Assembly (NCBI GenBank): GCA_945877965.1
Contig: CAMCTH010000092.1
Coordinates: 1-11,195, forward strand
Direction: 5' to 3'
DNA: 11,195 nt
Origin: Planctomicrobium piriforme
GTDB taxonomy: Bacteria > Planctomycetota > Planctomycetia > Pirellulales > PNKZ01
Below are positions 7,611 through 11,195 of this stretch, one piece after another. The notes below the pieces were generated by a model that was not told the DNA's origin, ran no database searches, and worked only from the letters and a program-made list of their open reading frames with translations. Numbering within the stretch: the stretch's first letter is position 1; every line of letters begins with the position of its first letter. The position numbers and the translations under genes were made by a program.

Positions 7611-7637
7611 GGAACCTCCGAGAATGCGAATAACTTC

Positions 7638-7666
7638 AAGATACCCCCGGGCTTAGGCGCGAACAA
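7638..7666 (-). promoter_or_regulatory. Candidate cstA promoter
   Basis: On the minus strand TTGTTC (plus-strand 7661-7666) and TATCTT (7638-7643) are separated by exactly 17 nt and lie just upstream of the cstA ribosome binding site (GGAGG, plus-strand 7615-7619). Both hexamers match the sigma-70 consensus at 4 of 6 positions. I see no clear CRP-type palindrome beside it. Pattern match only. Confidence 0.4.
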
Positions 7667-7676
7667 GGCGGCTCGG

Positions 7677-7704
7677 TAGACGCCCCCGCCGCGAGCCCTA
7701 TAAT
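7677..7704 (+). promoter_or_regulatory. Candidate trxB promoter
   Basis: A perfect -10 TATAAT (7699-7704) with TAGACG (7677-7682, four of six matching TTGACA) 16 nt upstream. It is 52 nt before the trxB GTG, giving a short leader. It lies in the divergent cstA-trxB region, close to but not overlapping the candidate cstA promoter. Confidence 0.5.
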
Positions 7705-7756
7705 TGGCCGCTTATCACAAGACAAAGTTCCGTTCGATGTTTGAGGAGATGCAGCT

Positions 7757-8824
7757 GTGCCCGAAAAAGTCGTCATCATCGGTAGCGGTCCGGCCGGTTG
7801 GTCGGCCGCCATCTACGCCGCCCGCGCGAATCTGAAGCCGGTCGTCTACGAAGGGGCGTTCCATCCCGACATGGTGCCGCTCGGACAATTGGCTTTCACG
7901 ACCGAAGTCGAAAACTATCCCGGCTTCCCCTTCGGCGACGTGCGGGCATTGGTCGAAACGGCGATCGCGCCCGAGCGACAGTACGTTCTCCCACCCGTGC
8001 CGAAAGGGCACGAGAAAAACGGTCGCCCGCACTATGCCGTGCAGGGGACTGAACTCGTTGCGCTGATGAAGGAGCAGGCGATCAACTTCGGCACGCGGGT
8101 CGTCGGCGACGATATCATCGACGTCGAGTTCGGGGCCGGCACCCACGCGAGTCCGCACAAACTCACGTCGCGCGACAACGGTTCCGTCGAAGCGATAACG
8201 GTGATCATCGCGACCGGCGCGCGGGCCAACTGGCTCGGCCTACCGTCGGAAGAGACGTACAAGAATAAGGGCGTCAGCGCCTGCGCCGTGTGCGACGGTG
8301 CGTTGCCGCGGTTCCGCAATCAGCACGTCCTCGTGGTCGGCGGCGGCGACACGGCCGTCGAAGAAGCGAACTACCTGACGAACTTCGCGTCGAAGGTCAC
8401 GATGGTCGTCCGCCGCGACGAACTCCGGGCCAGTAAGATCATGGCCCAGCGAGCCTTGAACAACCCGAAGATCGAAATGGCGTGGCACTCGCAAGTGGAC
8501 GAAGTGCTCGGCAACGACAAGCAGGGCCTGACGGCCGTGCGGCTCAAGAATTCGCAGGAAGGCAAGACCCGCGACGTCGAAGCCGGCGGCTTGTTCGTCG
8601 CCATCGGCCACACGCCGAACACGAAGTTCCTCAACGGCAAGCTCGATTTGAACGACAAGGGCTACATCAAGCTGACGACGCCGTTCCGCACCCACACCAG
8701 CGCCCCGGGCGTGTTCGCAGCCGGCGACGTCTCCGACGATTACTACCGCCAAGCCGTCACCAGCGCGGGGACCGGCTGCATGGCCGCCCTCGACGCCGAA
8801 CGCTACTTGGCTCTGCACGAATAA
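7757..8824 (+). CDS. trxB: Thioredoxin-disulfide reductase TrxB
   Basis: A cytoplasmic NADPH-dependent flavoenzyme that reduces thioredoxin. The FAD Rossmann motif GSGPAG (9-14), TTEVENYPGFP (48-58), ATGA (152-155), redox-active CAVC (Cys176 and Cys179) followed by DG, NADPH motif GGGDTAVEE (195-203), the phosphate-binding VVRRDELRA (217-225), and the C-terminal FAD motif AAGDV (321-325) all appear in normal order. The tail (SAGTGCMAALDAERYL) is near-identical to E. coli TrxB. It has 355 residues, about 34 more than the E. coli enzyme. The excess is mostly one insertion at about 61-97, rich in Pro, Arg, His and Lys, between the VENYPG motif and the next helix. The GTG start is supported by GAGGAG (7743-7748) 8 nt upstream and the immediate start of the Rossmann fold. 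No thioredoxin gene is adjacent. Confidence 0.96.
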   Translation: MPEKVVIIGSGPAGWSAAIYAARANLKPVVYEGAFHPDMVPLGQLAFTTEVENYPGFPFGDVRALVETAIAPERQYVLPPVPKGHEKNGRPHYAVQGTELVALMKEQAINFGTRVVGDDIIDVEFGAGTHASPHKLTSRDNGSVEAITVIIATGARANWLGLPSEETYKNKGVSACAVCDGALPRFRNQHVLVVGGGDTAVEEANYLTNFASKVTMVVRRDELRASKIMAQRALNNPKIEMAWHSQVDEVLGNDKQGLTAVRLKNSQEGKTRDVEAGGLFVAIGHTPNTKFLNGKLDLNDKGYIKLTTPFRTHTSAPGVFAAGDVSDDYYRQAVTSAGTGCMAALDAERYLALHE

Positions 8825-8852
8825 GCCGGTCTCACGTCGCATGTTCGAATCT

Positions 8853-8867
8853 GACTATAATAGAGTC
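8853..8867. promoter_or_regulatory. -10 box inside a 15-bp near-palindrome: likely toxin-antitoxin promoter/operator
   Basis: GACTATAATAGAGTC is palindromic about A8860, with six of seven base pairs complementary (only A8857/G8863 mismatch). It contains a consensus TATAAT at 8856-8861, 49 nt before the antitoxin ATG. No good -35 is seen 15-19 nt upstream. A palindrome over the -10 is where autorepressing antitoxins of many type II modules bind, so this is the natural operator candidate. That role is inferred. Confidence 0.5.
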
Positions 8868-8910
8868 GTCGCATAACACGATTGCCGGGGAACCCTGTGA
8901 GGGATTACCT

Positions 8911-9144
8911 ATGGATCCGATTAGCATCGTCGGGCACGTAGACCAAAGTCATCAGCTGTCGGCTTTGGTGCCAAGCTCGGTACCGCCTGGCCCGGTTACG
9001 ATTCTCATCGTCCCCGCACCAGCGGATGACGAAACGGACGAAGCTTGGATGGACGGCGTTGCCGCTCAATGGAGCGACGATCTTAGGGACGAACGTCAGG
9101 ACATCTACACGCTCGATGACGGAGTGCCGCCGGATGCGTCGTGA
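8911..9144 (+). CDS. Putative antitoxin of a PemK/MazF-type module
   Basis: A 77-residue acidic protein. The N-terminal half (about 5-38) has the pattern HVDQSHQLSALVPSSVPPG followed by a hydrophobic strand, VTILIVP. The C-terminal half is strongly acidic with paired Trp residues and ends in DIYTLDDGVPPDAS. This two-part build, a small folded N-terminus and an acidic tail, fits an antitoxin whose tail wraps the toxin. The motif W-x(n)-W-x-DDLRDERQDIYTLDDG resembles short proteins I recall upstream of MazF-like toxins, though I cannot assign a Pfam family. The ATG at 8911 has GAGGG (8899-8903) 7 nt upstream. Its last 11 nt overlap the toxin gene, implying translational coupling. TTA, ATA and other A/T-ending codons appear more often in this pair than in the flanking genes, a hint of separate origin. 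Confidence 0.75.
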   Translation: MDPISIVGHVDQSHQLSALVPSSVPPGPVTILIVPAPADDETDEAWMDGVAAQWSDDLRDERQDIYTLDDGVPPDAS

Positions 9145-9475
9145 TGAGATAGGGCTGGCAAGCTTTCCGTTCGGCGACGCACCAGGAATGAAATTGCGGC
9201 CGGTCCTCTTGTTGACCGGCAATTTAGGCGGCGTACCGGAAGTGCTCGTGGCTTACATTTCGTCGGTCGTCCCCTCTACCCTATTACCGACGGATATCGT
9301 GCTTGATCCGTCGAAATCTGAACATGCCGCGACGAATCTGAAAACAACCTCCGTGCTCCGGCTGCATAAACTGGCCACGATTCATGCTCGCAATATCGTG
9401 CGGCGGATGGGCACCTTATCACCGGCTGCGCGACATGAGGTCGAAGCCAAGCTCCGTAATCTGCTAGGATTGTGA
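9134..9475 (+). CDS. PemK/MazF-family endoribonuclease toxin
   Basis: A 113-residue protein of typical MazF size. Its opening, DEIGLASFPFGDAPGMKLRPVLLL (residues 4-27), parallels the family pattern GDIVLVPFPF-x(n)-K-x-RPALVL, including the catalytic-site Arg in RP (Arg22). Strands at 37-46 precede a candidate catalytic Ser/Thr region (Ser43 to Thr53). The C-terminal stretch LRLHKLATIHARNIVRRMGTLS (75-96) matches the family's W/L-x-x-x-x-K-I-x-T-V-x-x-x-x-I-x-x-x-x-G-x-L-S ending. Relatives cleave mRNA or other RNA at short sequences and are held inactive by the partner antitoxin. The ATG at 9134 sits inside the antitoxin 3' end and has GGAG 9 nt upstream. Upstream in-frame starts would run through the antitoxin and lose the family N-terminus. 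The normally conserved Gly of GDI is replaced (RDEI). Confidence 0.85.
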   Translation: MRRDEIGLASFPFGDAPGMKLRPVLLLTGNLGGVPEVLVAYISSVVPSTLLPTDIVLDPSKSEHAATNLKTTSVLRLHKLATIHARNIVRRMGTLSPAARHEVEAKLRNLLGL

Positions 9476-9509
9476 CCTCGAATCATCGCACCCTGAGGAG
9501 TCTTCACGG

Positions 9510-10901
9510 ATGGAAAAGCTCAGCGTCGCCGAGGCTCGGCGGGCCGAATCGGTCGGCAAGATCGTGTTGCTCCAAGGTTGGGTCCGCACGCGGCGCGACT
9601 CGAAAGGGGGCTTCAGCTTTATCGAACTCAACGACGGCTCCTGCTTCGGCAATGTGCAGATCGTCGCCGACGGCCAACTGGCGGAGTACGAGACGGTCGT
9701 CAAACACCTGACGACCGGCTGCAGCGCGTCCGTCGAGGGGGAAGTGAAAGCGTCTCCCGCCAAAGGGCAGCAGACCGAGATCGCGGCAACGAAAGTCACG
9801 CTGCTCGGTTCGGCCGATGCCGAGAGTTATCCGCTGCAGAAGAAACAGACGTCGTTCGAGTTCCTGCGGACGATCGCCCATCTGCGGCCCCGAACGAACA
9901 CGTTTGGTGCGATCGCGCGGGTACGCAACTGCGTGAGTCGGTCGATTCACGCCTTCTTCCAAGAACAAGGCTTTCTGTACGTCCACACGCCGGTCATTAC
10001 GGCGGGCGACTGCGAAGGGGCCGGCGCGATGTTCCGCGTCACGACGCTGCCGGCCGATGCCCCGCCGAAGGTCGACGGCAAAGTCGACTTCACGAAAGAC
10101 TTCTTCGAGCGACCGACCTATCTCACCGTCAGCGGGCAGTTGCAAGGCGAAACGTTCGCGTGCGCGCTCGGCAAGATCTACACGTTCGGCCCCACGTTTC
10201 GGGCCGAGAACTCCAACACGACGCGGCACCTGGCCGAGTTTTGGATGATCGAGCCCGAGATGGCGTTCTTTGACCTGAACGACAACATGGCGCTGGCCGA
10301 GTCGTTCCTCAAACGAATCTTTACGGACGTCCTTCGTGACTGCGCCGAAGACATGGAGTTCTTCAAGCAGCGGATCGACGCGACGGTGATCGACACGCTC
10401 AACGCGATCGTCGGCAGCGCGTTCGTGCGGTGCAGTTACACCGAGGCGATCGACATTCTCGAAAAGTCGGGCCGTAAGTTCGAGTTCCCGGTCAAGTGGG
10501 GCGTCGACCTCCAGGCCGAGCATGAACGATTCCTGACCGAAGAGCACTTCAAAGCGCCGACGATTCTGTTCGATTACCCGCGGACGTTGAAACCATTTTA
10601 CATGCGGGTCAACGAAGACGGCAAAACCGTTCGGGCCATGGACATTCTGGTGCCGAAGGTCGGCGAGATCATCGGCGGCAGCCAACGTGAAGAACGGCTC
10701 GACGTGCTCGAAGAACGGATGCGCGAGCAAGGATTGGTCGTCGAAGACTACGCTTGGTACGCCGACCTGCGACGTTACGGAACAGTGCCGCATGCGGGCT
10801 TCGGACTCGGTCTGGAACGGATTATCCTGTTCATCACCGGCATGGCGAACATCCGCGACGTGATCCCGTATCCGCGCACCCCGGGCAATGCGGAGTTTTA
10901 A
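9510..10901 (+). CDS. asnS: Asparagine--tRNA ligase (AsnRS)
   Basis: A class IIb aminoacyl-tRNA synthetase charging tRNA-Asn with asparagine in the cytoplasm. The 463 residues are close to the 466 of E. coli AsnRS and align throughout. The N-terminal OB-fold anticodon-binding domain (about 1-105) includes GWVRTRRDSKGGFSF (23-37). The catalytic core has FLRTIAHLRPRTN (118-130), CEGAGAMFRVTTL (168-180), motif 2 FGPTFRAENSNTTRHLAEFW (226-245) with Arg231, GGSQREERLDVL (389-400), and motif 3 GLGLERI (432-438) with Arg437. The ending RDVIPYPRTPGNAEF is typical. TGAGGAG (9494-9500) lies 9 nt before the ATG. Only 34 nt separate it from the toxin stop, and no promoter is obvious in that gap, so it may share a transcript with the module or trxB. 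Its presence implies direct Asn-tRNA formation. Confidence 0.97.
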   Translation: MEKLSVAEARRAESVGKIVLLQGWVRTRRDSKGGFSFIELNDGSCFGNVQIVADGQLAEYETVVKHLTTGCSASVEGEVKASPAKGQQTEIAATKVTLLGSADAESYPLQKKQTSFEFLRTIAHLRPRTNTFGAIARVRNCVSRSIHAFFQEQGFLYVHTPVITAGDCEGAGAMFRVTTLPADAPPKVDGKVDFTKDFFERPTYLTVSGQLQGETFACALGKIYTFGPTFRAENSNTTRHLAEFWMIEPEMAFFDLNDNMALAESFLKRIFTDVLRDCAEDMEFFKQRIDATVIDTLNAIVGSAFVRCSYTEAIDILEKSGRKFEFPVKWGVDLQAEHERFLTEEHFKAPTILFDYPRTLKPFYMRVNEDGKTVRAMDILVPKVGEIIGGSQREERLDVLEERMREQGLVVEDYAWYADLRRYGTVPHAGFGLGLERIILFITGMANIRDVIPYPRTPGNAEF

Positions 10902-11195
10902 GCCGCATCAACCACGATCAAGTGCCACTTGCCCGGGCCGTGGACACCGGTGACGAGCTTGGTTTCAATGTCGCCGGTCTTGCTGGGGCCGGTGACAAAC
11001 GTAGCGTTCGACGGCATGCCGGCCGGCCCTTTTTCGCCTAAGCGTTCGACGGCGTCGAACAGGTCTTGAACGATCTGCGACCGTTCGACGACGGCGAAGT
11101 AAACCGGTGGGGCAAGACTCGCGACCCGTTCGTTCGTCAGGCCGTGAGCCAGCAACAGCGAACCGGTTTCGGCGACGGCCCACGTCGTGCTGGTG
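10898..11195 (-). CDS. LutC/YkgG-type LUD domain protein (3' part only)
   Basis: The C-terminal 98 residues of a gene whose start lies beyond the window edge; the frame is open to the last base. WAVAETGSLLLAHG, APPVYFAVVERSQIV and PSNATFVTGPSKTGDIE are the hallmark order of the LUD domain, followed by LVTGVHGPGKWHLIVVD. These match LutC, part of the LutABC iron-sulfur L-lactate oxidation complex, in which family members run about 200 residues. Which subunit neighbours it cannot be seen; lutA and lutB would be expected upstream on this strand. Its TAA stop (10898-10900) interlocks with the asnS stop, so the two genes converge and overlap by 4 nt. An internal TTG near 11155 is not the start, because conserved LUD residues continue upstream of it. 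Confidence 0.88.
   Translation of the reverse strand, partial: TSTTWAVAETGSLLLAHGLTNERVASLAPPVYFAVVERSQIVQDLFDAVERLGEKGPAGMPSNATFVTGPSKTGDIETKLVTGVHGPGKWHLIVVDAA

Noticed and set aside
5487..7679. Plus-strand open frames of about 400 and 320 codons opposite cstA
   Set aside because: Their translations are Arg/Gln/His/Asp-rich, as expected from the complement of hydrophobic membrane-protein codons. CstA on the other strand has unmistakable family motifs.
8482..8910. Longer version of the antitoxin frame starting inside trxB
   Set aside because: The upstream part is a shadow of trxB; ATG 8911 with GAGGG 7 nt before it, and the -10/dyad at 8853-8867, fix the true start.
9026..9133. Upstream in-frame start extending the toxin to 149 residues
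   Set aside because: The extension runs through the antitoxin coding sequence and adds residues unlike the family N-terminus; the ATG at 9134 has a suitably spaced GGAG and gives the usual MazF length.
9504..10793. Minus-strand 429-codon open frame opposite asnS
   Set aside because: Entirely antisense to a full-length, motif-complete AsnRS; the translation shows no domain.

Overview
This 11.2 kb window is GC-rich bacterial chromosome. The CDSs run nearly edge to edge, codons are strongly third-position G/C, and most starts have a clear GAGG/GGAGG Shine-Dalgarno. The gene set is fliM, cstA, trxB, bacterial-type asnS and a LUD-domain gene. Together with the compact intergenic palindromes, it suits a flagellated heterotroph, most likely a member of the Planctomycetota (Pirellulales-like). 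That assignment is an inference from style and gene mix; the window has no rRNA or other phylogenetic marker.

Layout. 1-143 is the fliM leader, carrying short GGTACGAGG direct repeats. 144-1169 (+) is fliM, the flagellar switch/C-ring protein. 1267-2568 (+) is an exported TPR-like/coiled-coil protein of unknown function with its own candidate promoter. It converges, with an 11-nt gap, on a minus-strand block that is transcribed cstA (7610-5850), then an aldehyde dehydrogenase (5513-4008), then a class-III PLP aminotransferase (3869-2580). The block reads as amino-acid or peptide scavenging. A CstA permease would import peptides or pyruvate, and the aminotransferase/dehydrogenase pair is the classic arrangement for converting an omega-amino acid (GABA, ornithine or lysine) to a semialdehyde and then a carboxylate. 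Both gaps in the block are filled by palindromic repeat elements: a 92-nt hairpin at 3907-3998 and an inverted pair of about 40-nt C/G-rich hairpins at 5535-5574 and 5753-5793.

The divergent region 7611-7756 carries candidate promoters for cstA (-) and trxB (+). trxB (7757-8824) encodes thioredoxin reductase with an unusual insertion of roughly 33 residues in its FAD domain. Next comes a compact toxin-antitoxin module. It has a 77-aa acidic antitoxin (8911-9144), an 11-nt overlapping PemK/MazF-like toxin (9134-9475), and a perfect TATAAT embedded in a 15-bp near-palindrome that looks like an autoregulatory operator. asnS (9510-10901) starts only 34 nt after the toxin stop. The window ends in the 3' part of a minus-strand LutC/LUD-family gene whose stop codon interlocks with that of asnS.

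Most of the window is ordinary core or metabolic sequence. The best candidates for novelty are the toxin-antitoxin pair lodged between trxB and asnS with its -10-embedded palindrome, the TrxB insertion, and the unrecognised exported coiled-coil protein. I see no CRISPR array, tRNA, rRNA, transposase or phage genes.
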